Below, piece by piece: positions 1 to 12,309 of a DNA stretch of 64,000 bases (position 1 is its first letter; each line of letters opens with the position of its first letter). The DNA is from Malania oleifera (Eukaryota; Streptophyta; Magnoliopsida; Santalales; Ximeniaceae): NCBI RefSeq assembly GCF_029873635.1, contig NC_080419.1, forward strand, positions 68,414,823-68,478,822, given 5' to 3'. A model generated the notes under the pieces. It saw only the letters and a list, made by a program, of their open reading frames with translations, searched no databases and was not told the origin of the DNA. Position numbers and translations under genes: made by a program.

Positions 1-131
1 GATTGAATAAAGAAATAAGGATTGGTTGTGTGATTGCTGAAATAACAAGAGGTTAAGAATTCACGATAATAATTAAAATAAAATTTTAAAACCCAATTCA
101 CCCCCCTCTTGGGACTACACCTTAGTTTTCA
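1..131 (+). mobile_element. 3' end of a Ty1/copia LTR, cut by the window edge
   Basis: The stretch ends with the signature shared by the 3' ends of the copia LTRs here: CCCAA, then TTCACC with a C run, then TTGGGA and a short tail ending in CA. At 132 the sequence switches to element F gag on the opposite strand, so this LTR was inserted into that gag. Whether it is a solo LTR or the end of a full element cannot be seen. Confidence 0.75.
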
Positions 132-1211
132 AGATGAATATACCTCATGATCACCATGTGCCATTAAACACAAGTTTGCGAATTCAGTGTCACTGGACTC
201 GGTGTCTAAACCGTTGGTACTATGTCTATCCTAAGACACACCGGCTTTCATTGCCCTCTTTTCTTTTTCGAATCCTTCTTCAGCAATGGGAATTCTGGTC
301 TAATATGCTCAGTTTCATTACAATTGTAACAAGTGTGAGGATTTGATTTTTGCTTTCTTTTGCTCAACTCTCCCTTTTTTGATTTTGAGCTCCAAAACTT
401 TAGGGAAGATCTCCTATTATTTTTGAAGAATTTACTGAACTTCTTAGTCAGTAAAGCCATGTCATCCTCTAACTCCTAATCACTATCTTCACTGGAGCTG
501 CTGGTGGATGCTCTTAAAGTTGTCACTTTCTTTGCTTTGTACTACTCTCCCATCCTCTCAAATATTGCTATTTCGTACGTGATGAGTGTTCTGATAAGCT
601 CATCCAGTGTCATTGCCTTTAAGTTTCTTCCTTCAGCTATGGCAGTAGTTTTTGCTTCCCAGACAGGCGGTAGATCCCTACGAACTTTCCTGATGATTTC
701 ATACGTGGGGTAAGTCTTACCAAGAGCATGCAACGAGTTAGTGATATGTGTGAATCGAGTGTACATGTTTTGTATGGATTCACTGGAGTTCATCCTAAAT
801 GCCTCATATTCACTAGTTAACATGTCAATGCGACTATCCTTTACATCTCTAGTGCCCTCATATGTAACCTCTAGTTTTTCTCATATTTCCTTAGCTGTTT
901 GACATGTCATAACTCTATCAATCCATTAACATGCAAAGCACAGTATAAAGCATTCATGGAAGTGGCATTAACCTGAACTCCTTTCATGTCATCATCAGTA
1001 AATTCATCTTCAGACTTAGGTACACTCTTTCCTTCTATAATTTTCATAGGGATAAATCTCCCTTGGAGACAACCCTCCACACCTTCCAATTAAGATTTTG
1101 AAGAAAAATGTGCATCCTTTGTTTCCAGAAGGTGTAATTAACACCATTGAAAATCGGAGGACGTGTGGACGATTGTCCCTCACCAAAAGGGGTTACACCA
1201 ACATGATCCAT
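132..1211 (-). pseudogene. Element F: broken copia gag
   Basis: Read leftwards from an ATG at 1211, the frame gives a Gag N-terminus closely like that of element A (GVTPFGEG, then PPIFNGVNYTFWKQRMH), followed by the UBN2 region (SEYEAFRMNSSESIQNMYTRFTHI) and one zinc knuckle near 300-345. The last knuckle Cys is replaced by Phe (CYNCNETEHIRPEF). Stops near 210, 460 and 900 break the frame. It is cut at 131 by the LTR tail. In this lineage Gag forms the cytoplasmic particle and binds element RNA; this copy cannot make an intact protein. Confidence 0.85.
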
Positions 1212-1250
1212 TGCAATCTTTTACAAAAACGTTTAAGTCAAATGCAACAA

Positions 1251-1263
1251 GGCTTTGCTACCA
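1251..1263 (-). other. Element F primer-binding site
   Basis: The minus strand reads TGGTAGCAAAGCC, two mismatches from the initiator tRNA-Met site TGGTATCAGAGCC. It lies two bases inside the LTR end at 1266, which fixes F as a minus-strand element with its 5' LTR on the right. Confidence 0.7.
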
Positions 1264-1265
1264 AA

Positions 1266-3414
1266 TGTGATTTTTGACGTAATCCCAAGAGAGGGGGTGA
1301 ATTGGATATTTTAAAATTCCTTGGTCAAATTAAAATAGCAATCAGTATTACACAACCTAGGGTCTGTCTAATTAAACACGAATCAAATAAATATATGAAC
1401 TTTCAACAAATTTAAACAAGTATGATAGTTCCAGTATTTCCTAATCAACCACAAATCAGTTTTTAAATGTAGCTATAGTAATTTTAACAGATAAAGATAA
1501 GAAAGAAAATTTGGAAATGTAAAGAGTATAGGGAAAGAGTGAAACTCGATTTTTACGAGGTTTAGCAAACAAAGCCTACGTCCTCGCCTCAAGCCAACCC
1601 ACTTGAGGATTTACTATATGCTCACTTAACCAGGCGAAACAACACTATTTACAAACTCTCCTTAGAGGGCGGACTCTCCCTAGCTCACTCACCAGGTGGA
1701 GCCAAACCTATACACCTTATAGGATGGTGCCCTCCTAGCTTACTTAACCAGGTAAAGCCAAACCAAGTCTCCTTATAGGGTGGAGTCTCCTTAGCTCACT
1801 TACCTGGTGGAGCCAAACTGGTTTACAGATATAAAAATATTGTGTACAAATAAAGTGCTTCTACAATAAGCAAATGTGTACAATATTAAGCTCAATGCAC
1901 TCTTGTATAATGGGAGTTTATGCTCAGTAGAGTATTTGTAGTTTATCTCTCAAAAATATATTTATGAAATAATGTAAGATATGATCATGAAAATGATCTT
2001 TAATTCAAATATGAAATATTCGCTAAGTGTATTTCAAAGATCAAAAGCCTAAATAATATCTCCAAAAGTAATTTTCAAATATGAAGTGTAGGAGATGTTG
2101 GAGATAAGCTTATAAAAATATTTTTGCAATAAACACAATATAAGCTTTTGAATCTTGCAATGGAATGCACAAAGATTCACTAGCTATAAGGAGTCTTCCC
2201 AAAAATATTTATTAATAAAATAATATGGCGAGAACTCAAAGCTTACTCTCAAAAGGATTTCAAAAGCAAATGATTAAGTGAGAGTAAATGCTTTTTAAAA
2301 GAAATGTATAATGCCCTCAAGAATGAGCATTCAATCAATCTTCAAGTGGCAATAAATTTGCAAATAAAGAAGATGAATTTATTGCTCTCTTTCTAAAATG
2401 ATTAAACAACAGAATGTAAGAAAGAGAATCAAATTTTCTTGCATATGTGTGAGTATAAGAAATAGGGTACAAAATATTTTCAAAGGATTTTTCAAGCTAA
2501 TCAAGTTGCTAATTAAGCTTATGAGTGGACTATATATAGAATTCTCAAAAATTATGACTGTTAGGGACACGCTGGGTATTTTAGAATTTGTCTAATAAAA
2601 AATTAATGACATTTTAGTGCTAGAAATTTTTCCCAACCTGAGAGGTCCGGTCGACTAAGGAAGTCTTCGGTCGATTGGCTTAAACCAAAATTCAAACTGC
2701 TAGAGAGGTCTAGTTGACTGAGCAAGCCACCGGTCGACTTGACCAAGGTGATTTCCCAATAACACCAAGAGTCAGTCTACTAGCCTAATGATCTTGTTGG
2801 CTGAGCTTCAAAGGTTAGTCAACTAGGAATTTTAGATCAAAGTTAGGCTGGTTGACTAGGGCTTTTAAAAATAGGCAAAATGAGTAAGCCGAACGACTGG
2901 GGCTTTTAAGGCACTACATGGCTGGTTGACTGGACGTAGTTTAATAGAGATTTTTGGCCTAAGGCTATGGTCGGTGGATTGAGCTTGTTTGAATGTGTAA
3001 GGGTCGATCAACCAAGGTTCATTAAAATCAAAGATTTAGCCATGTTTATGACTTTAAAACTTTTCAAATTTTTAGGGTACGAGTATGACAACTTATGAAA
3101 AGTTTTTCCACAAAAGTTTTGGTTCCCTAACGTCAAACTATGGTCTTTGTTTGAACATTCATCCACATTATGCAGGATATGCATTATTACAAACCAAACT
3201 TAAACGCTATTACAATTAAAATTAAATATCTTCAATTCTTGCTATTTTCTTGGCCATACTACACGCCAGGTGAAGCTTTCATTGCATCTTGGCTTCCATT
3301 GTACCTCGACTCATTGTGCCTTCTAATAGAAATATATGTTCAAAATCTAGATGCACAAGTGAGATACATTGGATTGGTCATAATCAAAATGGAATAAGAC
3401 TCATAAAGTCGACA
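1266..3414 (-). mobile_element. Element F 5' LTR (copia)
   Basis: On the minus strand the LTR starts TGTCGACTTTATGAGTC, like the element A LTR start, and ends just before the primer site. It contains an array of CGGTCGACT-like words (about 2640-3020), a TATA box (near 2535), a perfect 7-bp hairpin CCTCAAG/CTTGAGG (1587-1608) and the terminal C-run motif. The 2149-bp length fits the other LTRs here. The other LTR lies outside the window. Only 46 bp (3415-3460) separate it from element A. Confidence 0.8.
2530..2565 (-). promoter_or_regulatory. Element F LTR promoter: TATA and decayed MSA-like box
   Basis: The minus strand shows CCTAACAGTCA (2555-2565) about 15 bp upstream of TATATATAG. The box differs from the mitosis-specific activator consensus YCYAACGGYYA by one G-to-A change at its CpG. 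Function is inferred from position and from intact copies in sister LTRs. Confidence 0.5.
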
Positions 3415-4930
3415 CATATGGTCATTTATACACTACGGACCACCTTAACAGTACCCCTTATGTTGACTCTATGAGTCCTATCCCATTTTGATTATGACAA
3501 ATCTAGAGTAACTCACTTGTGCACCTAGTGCTTGTACATATATATTCTTAAAGAGACAAGAAAAGTTGGAGCACGATGGAAGCCATGGGAAACTCAAAGT
3601 TCACACCTTTTGATGGCTATATGAAGAAGCAAGGATTGAAGACAATTTTGTTAGAATTGGTGTATTCCCAAGAGGGGGGGGTGAATTGGAATTTTCAAAT
3701 TTATCACCTAGGTTAAATAAAATGCTCGTATAAAACAACCTAGGGTTGGTCTATATAATTCCAAATGCGCAGATATAAAAGATATGTGGAAATTTAAGTT
3801 AAGCGCATCATTCACAAAATAACATACGCGTGCGGTAAATGTAAAGTGCAGAAATGTAAATAAACACACGATATGTTATCGAGGTTCGGCCAACAGTGCC
3901 TACGTCCCCGCCTCAAGCTCGCAAGCTAGAGGATTCCACTAATAGCTCACTTAAGGGTGGAGCGGCACCGTTTACAACCAGGTCAAATTAACACAGGGCT
4001 GACCTCAACCTTAACCAGGTCAATTAGCGGGGCTGACCTCAACCTACACGCCTTAACAGGACGACGCACCTAGCTTTCCTAACCGGGTCTAAGCCAATCC
4101 GGGACTATTCCAGGGCTAGTCTCCCTCTTCAGGCCCGTGCCTGGAAATACAACCAAAGTGTACTACAATCAAATGGTACAGTGATTGTGCTTTCGTGTAA
4201 AGCAGATATGTACCTGGATGCGCGCAATAATATACACCACAAATATGAAATAATATGTAAGCTCAATGTGGTCTAGATGATTCAACTCTCAAAGGTATTT
4301 TCTATCGGTGTAAAGCGTACGTGAGAGTGTCAAACAAACAATCTTTGTATCACAAGATATTCAACAAATAGTTTCACACAAAGATGTCAAGTCTTATGTA
4401 TTTCAATCATTAAGATATCTCAAGCATGTATGTATTAAACGATGTATATGCTTGGTTTGCAAAAGACGTGTAATCTTTGTATTCAGCAAATAATATATGA
4501 GTGAAAGAATATGGCAACAAAGATTTTATCACACTAACAAATATCTCATCAAATATTTTCAAGATAAAAACACAATAGATATTTGAAAATGTTTTTGCAA
4601 CCAAAATGAAAATACCCTCTTCTTAAGATCTTGCAATGAAGATGCAAGCTTAGAAGATCTAACAAGGTTTTCTTAGGAAATGCTTATGAGCAAAAGCCTC
4701 CTAAGAATCCTAAGGTTTGGCTCCCAAGAAAATCACATCAAACAAATAGCATAAGGAGAGCAAACCTATTAAACAAAACACTCAATCAACTTACAAAATA
4801 TGTAGGCAATGCTAGAAGGCAAGTATGAGTGGTTTGAGTAATAAAATGAGTAGTATAGGGTTTTTATTTTTCAGAGAATTCTTCCCTAATCAAGGTGGCT
4901 AATCTCTCACTAATTTTCTCAAATGAACTT

Positions 4931-4966
4931 GTATATATAGGCAAGGGAGAAAATATGACCGTTGGG
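4931..4966 (-). promoter_or_regulatory. Solo LTR promoter: intact MSA-like box and TATA
   Basis: The minus strand reads CCCAACGGTCA (4956-4966), then CTATATATAC (4931-4940) about 15 bp downstream. The first matches the plant MSA consensus YCYAACGGYYA, the site of MYB3R factors in G2/M genes. Cell-cycle control of this LTR is inference. Confidence 0.6.
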
Positions 4967-5059
4967 GACCTATAGGGTATTTTTTAGAAAAGTTTAATGA
5001 TGTTTAAGGCATTTTAACCCTGTTTAGAAAAATATTAATCACGGTAAAAATGGGAACAA

Positions 5060-5600
5060 CCCGAGAAGTCCGGTCAACCAAAAGTGGTTCGGTCGACCAG
5101 GACTCAAGTGGCTCGCTCGACCAGGGGGATTTTGAACTGAGTGGTCGGTCGACCGGGCAAGGGCAATTTTCAAAAACTCCGAGGTTCGGTCGACCGGGGC
5201 CTTTTTGAACTGTATGGCTCGGTCGACCAGACCGTTGGGAATCCTCCCAAGACCCCTCGGTCGACCAGGTAGTTGGAGTACAAATCTGGTCTATCGACCG
5301 GGAGGTCAAACTGTTGACTCCCAGGTGGTTCGGTCGACCGAGGTCAAATGACCTATAAGGGCTCGGTCGACCGGGCCTGGGTCAAATAGTTGACCCGGAC
5401 CGGTTTCGGTCGACCGGGCCAAATTGAACTAAATTGGCCGGTCGACTGAAAGTGCATCAAGTGTGCATTTCGGTCTCGTATCTACCCAAACAATTCCTAT
5501 TCAAGTATCTAACAAATATATGTGAATATGTGAGTATCCTAAGGTCACTTGGGGTTCAATTGGAAAGCACCGAAAAAATCCGGTGTCGCGGTCGACCGAA
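5060..5600. repeat. Array of near-palindromic CGGTCGACCG words
   Basis: More than ten copies of a roughly 10-base near-palindrome (GGTCGACC core with CG, AG or GG flanks) occur at uneven spacing of about 25-75 bp, embedded in sequence that is otherwise not repeated. The array lies upstream of the TATA box of this LTR. Confidence 0.85.
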
Positions 5601-6079
5601 GGGCACTCTAAGGTCTTTCTACGGTCCTTTCTCATTCATGGTTCGATTTGAGCTTACGTAGTAAATCATACATGTGATGTGCGTGAGCTTATTACAAACC
5701 GAATGCCCTAATTACTATTACAGACCAATATAAGTATATTACAAAGAATATGATTTGGTCTTCAAGCTTTTCTTGCTTTGTGCACATTTTGATCTTATCA
5801 TTCTTGATTCCTACACAAAACCTCAAACGTTCATTAGATACAATGAGTATTTGTCATAATCAAAACCGGGCGTGACCAATAAGGTCAACAAATTTTATTC
5901 TTTATTGCATTCTTGTTTGGTCTATAATAATTATATGGTTTGTAATAATGCATTCATGCATGATGGGATTGATAGCTTAAAGAAAGACCATAGACTGACC
6001 TTAGGTCCCAAAACCGTTCATGAAATTCTCCAACACATATAAGGGTAAATTTTTTAAGGACACAACTTAGGTTTTCACT

Positions 6080-6445
6080 TAGCTCAGTCGACCGAACATT
6101 TCAAGTTCATATTCAACTCAATTGACCGACCACACCTTAGACAAGAAAATAATTTTTTATAGCTCAATTGATCGGCCGTTTTTCAACTTAACATTACTCA
6201 ACCGACCGACCATATAGAAATCTAGAATATGATTTTTCGCCAGTCGACCAACACTTTGCTTGGTTGACCTAAGTTCATTATCTGGCCATTTTTTAGAGCT
6301 CAGCCAACCGATAAATGAAGAGAAAAATGTGTTTAGCCGACCGATCGATGGTGCTCAGCTAGCTGTCCAAAAATGACAGTCGACCGAGTATCGAACGATT
6401 GTAATCACCTTCGCTCAGTCGACCGGCAACGTCCTTAGTCTACCA
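6080..6445. repeat. Array of AGTCGACCGA words in the element A LTR
   Basis: Copies of CAGTCGACCGA and decayed forms (CAATTGACCGACC, CAGTCGACCAAC) are scattered just upstream of the promoter. The matching part of the 3' LTR (about 38245-38610) has the same array with independent mutations. Confidence 0.8.
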
Positions 6446-6526
6446 AACCTCTCAGGACTATTAAAATTACAATGCTAAAATGTAGTTATTTCTTAATTTA
6501 ACAAATTAAGAAATTCCCATTGTGTC

Positions 6527-6564
6527 TCTAACGACTATTTTTTTTTGGAGAAAGTCTATATATA
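6527..6564 (+). promoter_or_regulatory. Element A LTR promoter: decayed MSA-like box and TATA
   Basis: TCTAACGACTA (6527-6537) precedes CTATATATA (6556-6564). The box is one base from the MSA consensus. In the 3' LTR the same place reads TCAACAACTA and the TATA is CTATCTATA (near 38722), so both copies are decaying. Confidence 0.5.
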
Positions 6565-7761
6565 CTCTATCTCTAAACATAATTAGCAACTTCTTGATTA
6601 GAAAAAAATCTCCAAAAAATTCTTAAGCTACTTTTCTCCTACTCTCATATTTCCAAGCACATAATACTCTCTTTCCCATTCTCTTGTAAAAACATTTTTA
6701 CAAAGAGAGCTTTGATTCTCAAGTTCCATTTGCAAGTTATTCCACTTGGAGGCTTGATTGAATATTGTTTTTAGGTTTCATATCTTTTACTCAAAAAGTT
6801 CTTACTCTCACATATTCATTTATCTTTTAAATATCTTTTGAGAGTAATCTTTGGAGTTTTCCCATATTATTTGATTGAAATATTTTCTTTTTGGAAAAAT
6901 TTTCCATAGCTTGTGAGTCTTTGCATATTCATTGCAAGACTTAAAGGCTAGCTTTTTTGTTCATTGGAAAATATCTTTTAAAGCTTATTTTCATTGTCTC
7001 CTATATTCTATTGTTTGAAAATATCTATTGGAGATACTATTTTGTGTGCTTTGAAATCCTTGATATTGACTTAGAGTGCATTACATTTTTGAATCAAGGA
7101 TCATACTCATTAGCATCTCTCACATTGCTACATAATTTTTGAGAGATAAAATTCTAATACTCTATTGAGCTTAAACTCCTATCATGCTCAGAGTGCATTG
7201 GTTGAATTTTTTGTACATATATACTTGTGTAAGAAGCACCTCTATTGTACACACATTCTATTTACAGTTGTATTCCAAGCATGGCCCGAGGAGGTGTTGA
7301 TTTAACCTATAAGGATTGATTGTTTTGGTTGCGCTCAACCCTGTAATTTGAGTTGGGGTATTCCTAACCTCATAAGGAGAGGGTATATAGACACAGTGGA
7401 ATCCTCAGGTTGGTTAGCTAGAGGCAGGGATATAGACACAGTTGTCGAACCTCAATAACATATTGTGTGTCAATGTTCCTCATTTTCTTTACATTCTTAT
7501 GATTACTTGCTTATTTTTATCTGATGGATTCATTGCACTGGTATTTAGGTACATATTTGTGATTGCTTGAGAAATACTAAAACTGTTTTAGCTACCTAAC
7601 TTATCTAAACATCTTTGTATCTGTTGAATTGGAATTGTTTAGAAAAGACCCTAGGTTGAGTTATACTAGTTATCAATAGAAATAGAATAAACTTGACCTA
7701 AAATTTTTTAAATACCCAATTCACCCCCCCCCCCTCTTGGGATTACACCAATTACATCAAT

Positions 7762-7774
7762 TGGTATCAGAGTC
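7762..7774 (+). other. Element A primer-binding site
   Basis: TGGTATCAGAGTC, complementary to the 3' end of initiator tRNA-Met with a mismatch at base 12, starts 3 bp after the 5' LTR. Confidence 0.85.
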
Positions 7775-7814
7775 TCGTTGCATAGACTTAAACATTATTT
7801 TGTAAAAAGATCGC

Positions 7815-8885
7815 AATCACTCATGTAGGTGTAGCCCCATTTGCAGAGGGACACTCGTCCACACATCCTCCTATTTTCTGTGGTATTAACTACACTTTTT
7901 GGAAACAGAGGATGCACATCTATCTTCAAAATATTTATTGGAAGGTGTGGAGGGTGGTCTCCAAAATTGATTAAGTCCCAGTGAAAACTGTAGATGGTAA
8001 ATCTGAACCAAAGACTGGGGATGAATACACTGATGATGACATGAAAGTAGTTAATGTTAATGCAACTACCATGAATTTTTTATACTGTGCCCTTGATGTT
8101 AATGAATTAACTAGGGCTATGGCATGCACCTCTGCAAAAGAGATATGAGATAAATTAAAGGTTACATATGAGGGCATTAGAGATGTAAAGGATAGTAGGA
8201 TTGACATGTTAACTAGTGAATATGAGGCATTTAGGATGAACTCTAGTGAATCCATACAAAGCATGTACACTCGATTCACACACATTGCTAACTCATTACA
8301 TGCACTTGGCAAGACTTACCCCACATATGAAATGATCAGGAAAATTCTTAGGGGTCTTCCGCCAGTCTGGGAAGCAAAGGCTACTGCCATAGAAAAGAAA
8401 GAAATTTAAAAGTTATGACACTAGATGAACTTATAGGATCACTCATCACATATGAAATGACTGTAAATGAGAGAATGAGTGAGCACAATAGAGGAAAGAA
8501 AGTGATAGCTCTTAAAGCTTCTACTTGCTGCTCAAGTGAGGAGAGTGATGAGGAGCTAGATGAGGATGCAACACTACTGACCAAGAAGTTCAGCAGATTC
8601 TTTAGAAAGAACGGGAGAACGTCCAGAAATTTTCAGAACTCAAAATCTGAAAAGGGTGAGTCGAGCAAGAAAAAGGAAAAATCAAATCCTCTTATATGCT
8701 ACAACTGTAACAAAGTTGGCCATATCAGACACAAATGCCTACTACTGAAAATGGATTCGAAAAAGAAGAAAAGGGCAATGAAAGTCGGTGCATCTTGGGA
8801 TGAACAGTGTACCAGCTGCTTAGAGACTAATCCAACGACACTGAGGTTGCAAACTTGTGTTTAATGGCACACAGTGACCACGAGG
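7815..8885 (+). pseudogene. Element A gag, 5' part (interrupted by N1)
   Basis: The frame corresponds to the Gag N-terminus (HVGVAPFAEGHSSTHPP), the UBN2 domain (YEAFRMNSSESIQSMYTRFTHI, about 8206-8400) and the first zinc knuckle CYNCNKVGHIRHKC (about 8695-8740). The position of the start codon reads ATC where F has ATG. A stop interrupts the N-terminal part near 7970, another lies near 8150, and a frameshift lies near 8405. The frame is cut at 8886 by N1 and resumes at 33295, as shown by element B, whose Gag continues uninterrupted through the same region. Confidence 0.85.
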
Positions 8886-10385
8886 AGTCGGCCCTAGTTT
8901 GCGTCTAAAGGGAGGTGAATAGACATTTTTTGCAAACGATAAGGATTGCTACAAAATAAACACTTTAACAAGCAACAAGTGAAAAATATCACAATAAATG
9001 ACAAAGCCAATAATCACAATGAATAAAGGGATAAGGGAGAGAGAAGCTCAACACAACGATTTAACATGGTTCGGCTCCAAGCCTACGTCCACGCCTTAGC
9101 ACCAAGTGAAGGATTCCCAAATCCACTATGAATCTCTTTTCAAGCTAAAGAAGCCTTCACAACAATGGTACAGAAGCTAACTGCTCACCAAAAGCTTCAA
9201 CCCTAGGTGTTCACTAAGAACTACCTCAATGAAAGCTCAACAAAAGCCTTCAAGATTCACAAACAACAACAAAGTGGAGAGATTACAATATGATGCCCCT
9301 TCTTAAGCTGATGATATAATACACTACTCTCTTCTACAAGTGATGTGCAAACAAGAGATAAAGAGCAAGAGAGTTGAGAGCAAAACGTGAAAACCTAATA
9401 TAAATGCTCAATCAATGTTGTCAACAACCAAGACGCTTAATCTACCCTTTAGTGAATGCTAAAGGCCTATATTTATGGCCAAATAGACGAACATGTCACT
9501 GGCTAGCTGTTGGGCATTAATAAAGAAGAGACAAAGCAAGAACTAGTTGTTATCGTGCATTTATTGTTGTTAGCTCGAGTACACTCATCGATGAGTCCAT
9601 GGACTAGTCGACAAGACACACATGCAACCGTCGACGAATGCCCTGCTATCATCAATGAGCCTTCACTGCAAGTCTCAACAAGATCTTGGCATTTCTTCAT
9701 TGATGATTCCCCAGTATTCGTCAGTGAGTCTTCACTACAGGTCTTAGATGGGTCTTGGTATCTCATCGTCGATGATTCCCCTGTATTCATCGACGAGTCC
9801 CTTAAGTATACTACGAATCCCCTGTATTTGTTGACAAGACCCTTTGTTTTACTACTTAAAAAGAGACCTAAATGAACTAGGATAGGTTCAAATGACATGT
9901 GTACTTCCAATTATGTTCCAAACTTGTCCAAGTGAGTTTTTACTTTATGTAAGATGTCTTGTTAATAAAACTCTCATTTGGACATCTTATGCAGTGTGTG
10001 ACTTGGTATGCATGTGTTAACTCAATTAATACTCTAACCTAATATGAACTTTGGACATCTTTGTAGGATATTCTTATACACATCATACGCATAAGAGTTA
10101 CAACATAAATCCAACTTCACGCTCAACCCAAACAAGTATGTAAAGAATGCTGGCTTTTGTAAATGCTCCAGTTGGTGGTGCTTTGGGTGTTCTATGTATA
10201 TGCCTTGGATATGACCCTTTGCTCATTGCTTCTTTGATAAACGTTTGACCCTTATGCTTGCTTTGGTATTGTCCTGTTTATCTGAACTAAACTTGAGGAA
10301 AAATATTAACTAACCTAAGAACCACTAATGGGTTGTTATCATCAAAACAAGCTGGAATGAAGAACCTTAGCCACTGGGGCTAACA
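8886..10385 (-). mobile_element. N1 3' LTR
   Basis: On the minus strand it begins TGTTAGCCCCAGTGGC at 10385 and runs 1500 bp. The matching right-hand copy is 29131-33289. It contains TCGTCGACGA-type words (about 9570-9850), a TATA box (9468-9477), an R/U5 stem CCTT/AAGG (9094-9112) and a U5 hairpin GTCTA/TAGAC (8903-8924). ORFs of 121 and 135 codons across the word array are by-products of the repeats. Confidence 0.85.
9468..9514 (-). promoter_or_regulatory. N1 LTR promoter: decayed MSA-like box and TATA
   Basis: The minus strand reads CCCAACAGCTA (9504-9514), 26 bp upstream of CATAAATATA. The other N1 LTR has CCCAATGGCTA (29586-29596). The two differ from the MSA form CCCAACGGCTA by the two opposite CpG transitions (CG to CA, CG to TG), so the ancestral element probably had an intact box. 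Confidence 0.6.
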
Positions 10386-11058
10386 TTCTCCCCCTTTTTG
10401 ATGATGGAAAACCATTGGTGTTCTTTTAAAAGATTTTTCTCAAAAATGCTCCCCCTCAAGATATGCATACATGTTTAAAAGATTTGAATAATTCCTCCCC
10501 CTAAATGTATGCACTATATGCCCGTCATATATTTTATCTACAAAATTGAAACAAAATTTTGGCAACATGTTATTTGTAAATAGAGCATTTTTCCATAATA
10601 ATTATGTATAAAATCATGATTAAATTAAGTATTTTAGTATACACACCATTCCATCCAACACAAGCAATTCAGTATACAATAGCAATTCAGTGTGTCCCAC
10701 TACAAACAGTTTAGTATGTTCAACCACAAATAGTTTAGTATGTTCACTAAGACAATCACAATTTCAAAGTAGTTTCGTATGTCATACAAAGCAAAAATTT
10801 GTTCATACATAGTCATTCATAACAAGAGTATGTGCAAACAAAAAAGTGTTAGCCAGCTAACAACAAGAGTTCTTTCAACAAAAGGTTTGTTCTCTTATCT
10901 TAACTTTCTTCCAACCCATCCTAACTTTCTTTCGAAACACAGCTTTCATTCTTCCAACCCATCCTAGCTTTCTTCCAAAACGCAACTTTCAAACACAACC
11001 TAACACCTAACACATATAACTTTCTCCCCTTTGCCATTTTCAAAAAAGGGGGCTCCTA
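10386..11058 (-). other. N1 3' noncoding region with polypurine tract
   Basis: The minus strand has AAAAAGGGGGAGAA (10386-10399) directly against the 3' LTR, the polypurine tract that primes plus-strand DNA. The rest is AT-rich with no credible ORF; a loosely repeated phrase (AATTCAGTATA / AGTTTAGTATG) occurs near 10665-10770. Confidence 0.75.
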
Positions 11059-12180
11059 CTATTGGTAACGCACATGGTCAAGGATGGCGGCGAGAGTAGC
11101 ATCGATGGAATCAAAATGAGCACGATTTCTTTGATCCATTTGTGCCATGCCTAACTGAATCCCATCCAGGTGCTCTATGATGGGATTAACTGGCTGCTCC
11201 TCGACTGCCACGTCCTCTTCCATAGAGGCTTCTATTTCATCTATCAGTTCCCTACCCAGCTCTTCAGATCTCATCCAGGCGTTGGTATGCTCATCCTTCC
11301 CAAAGTGCATATGATGAAGAGTAGCCTCTATGTAGAAATCATCCTCAGTGGGTACCACACTAGGTATGCCAGTTTGAACAATATTAAAATGATCGAAAAT
11401 TTGGTGAGCATTCGACCATACGATAAACATCCTCTTTGCCTTTTTAAGTTTTCTTCCATATACTGAATAATGATCATTGGAAAGTAGGATCCCTTGCCAT
11501 TCCACATGCAAAAATAGCAAATATATCTCCCAATGATACCCAGTCTCGCCTGCCCTTTTGTGGCAAAAGACTATACATAATCATATGGTATAACACCTTG
11601 AATTCAACCATTAAGTCCTTGGATTTGGGTCTTGCCACTTCTGGAATGTCAGGGTTTTCGGTTATCAATTTCAATGCCTCATGGGGATCAAACCAGTCTT
11701 AGATCATAGTTCACATTGTCTTAAGAAGGCTCTGGATAGGGTAAAAGTTATATGACAAGATCTCAGAAAAAAAAAAAAAAAAAGTTGATCAGTTAATCGG
11801 ATGGTTTTTCCTCTCACAGTAGAGTACGATGCACAGCCACAAGCAAGTGGAACAAAATTGGCATAAAAATCTTGAACTAAATTAGGGTAAATAGGCTCAT
11901 GCAGAGAGAACAAAGTATCCCACCCAACATCTTGGAATTCTTCTAACATAGTGGGGATATTTTCTTTAAGAAACTTCAAAGGAACTATCTTACCATGAAC
12001 GATAGTTCGCTTTGAGATGTAGTTTCTATAGCGGAATGTAGCTTCTGAGGACACAAATCTCTTGTCTATATCTTCGACCCTTTTTTGTGGTTGCTTGTAG
12101 TTAGGGTTTTGATAACAACCCTCACCCATCTCAGGTTGTTGGGAGGAGTCAACGGCTCTTTTCATGGAGCATGGAGCCAT
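11059..12180 (-). pseudogene. N1 extra ORF after pol (plant-transposon-protein-like)
   Basis: Three overlapping minus-strand segments (11704-12180, 11474-11674, 11059-11520) follow on from an ATG at 12180 and form one broken ORF of about 370 codons. It opens MAPCSMKRAVD, has a middle block VLYHMIMYSLLPQKGRRDWVS and a C-terminal heptad-like stretch (IEHLDGIQLGMAQMDQRN). The middle block aligns by eye with the element D ORF (ITYNILPRFGSHDHVSFLD), and both resemble the family annotated as putative plant transposon protein (Transposase_32). It occupies the position of the env-like ORF of some SIRE elements, but I see no signal peptide or membrane anchor. Frameshifts lie near 11500 and 11700, with an A/T run near 11768. 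Confidence 0.6.
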
Positions 12181-12309
12181 GGAATCTTTAAGATCTTAAG
12201 GATTGAGGGGATGAGATGGATCGAGTAGAGAGAGATCGAAGGAGGGGTTAGGGCTTGAAGGAGGGGTTAGGTTTCAAAAAATGACAAATCTGGTGCGCTA
12301 GAATTTTAA

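Larger units (their letters stand above)
3650..5890 (-). mobile_element. Solo copia LTR inside the element A 5' LTR
   Basis: It is flanked by AATTT at 3645-3649 and 5891-5895 (left edge certain to about 1 bp). Read on the minus strand it starts TGTTGACCTTATTGGTC and ends ...CTAACA, with no internal region, so it is a solo LTR left by LTR-LTR recombination. It is the same family as the solo LTR at 40222-42354, in the opposite orientation. It carries a dense CGGTCGACCG word array, an intact MSA-like box, a TATA box and the R/U5 hairpin at 3911-3932. Confidence 0.88.
3461..7759 (+). mobile_element. Element A 5' LTR, split by a solo LTR
   Basis: It begins TGTTGACTCTATGAGTC and ends AATTACATCA directly before the primer site. 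Removing the insertion at 3650-5890 and one duplication copy leaves about 2.05 kb, matching the 3' LTR at 37866-39900. It holds an AGTCGACCGA word array (about 6080-6445), the TATA box near 6556, the R/U5 hairpin near 7403-7424 and the terminal C-run hairpin at 7715-7741. Small ORFs here, such as 6957-7142, recur in the 3' LTR and are not genes. Confidence 0.88.

Noticed and set aside
5060..5600. Regularly recurring palindromic words that look at first like a CRISPR array
   Set aside because: Spacing is irregular, words are only about 10 bases and degenerate, the context is a plant LTR, and no cas genes exist.
6957..7142. 61-codon ORF with a near-identical partner at 39099-39308
   Set aside because: The pair exists only because both are the same part of the element A LTRs; AT-rich sequence gives hydrophobic residues by chance.
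8881..8885. Perfect target duplication for N1
   Set aside because: CGAGG against ACAGG match at only three of five bases; the LTR end here also lost its TG, so the duplication is only tentative.
9503..9910. Overlapping ORFs of 121 and 135 codons on opposite strands
   Set aside because: They lie in the N1 LTR word array. GACGAG/CTCGTC repeats avoid stops in several frames, and the other N1 LTR copy breaks them.
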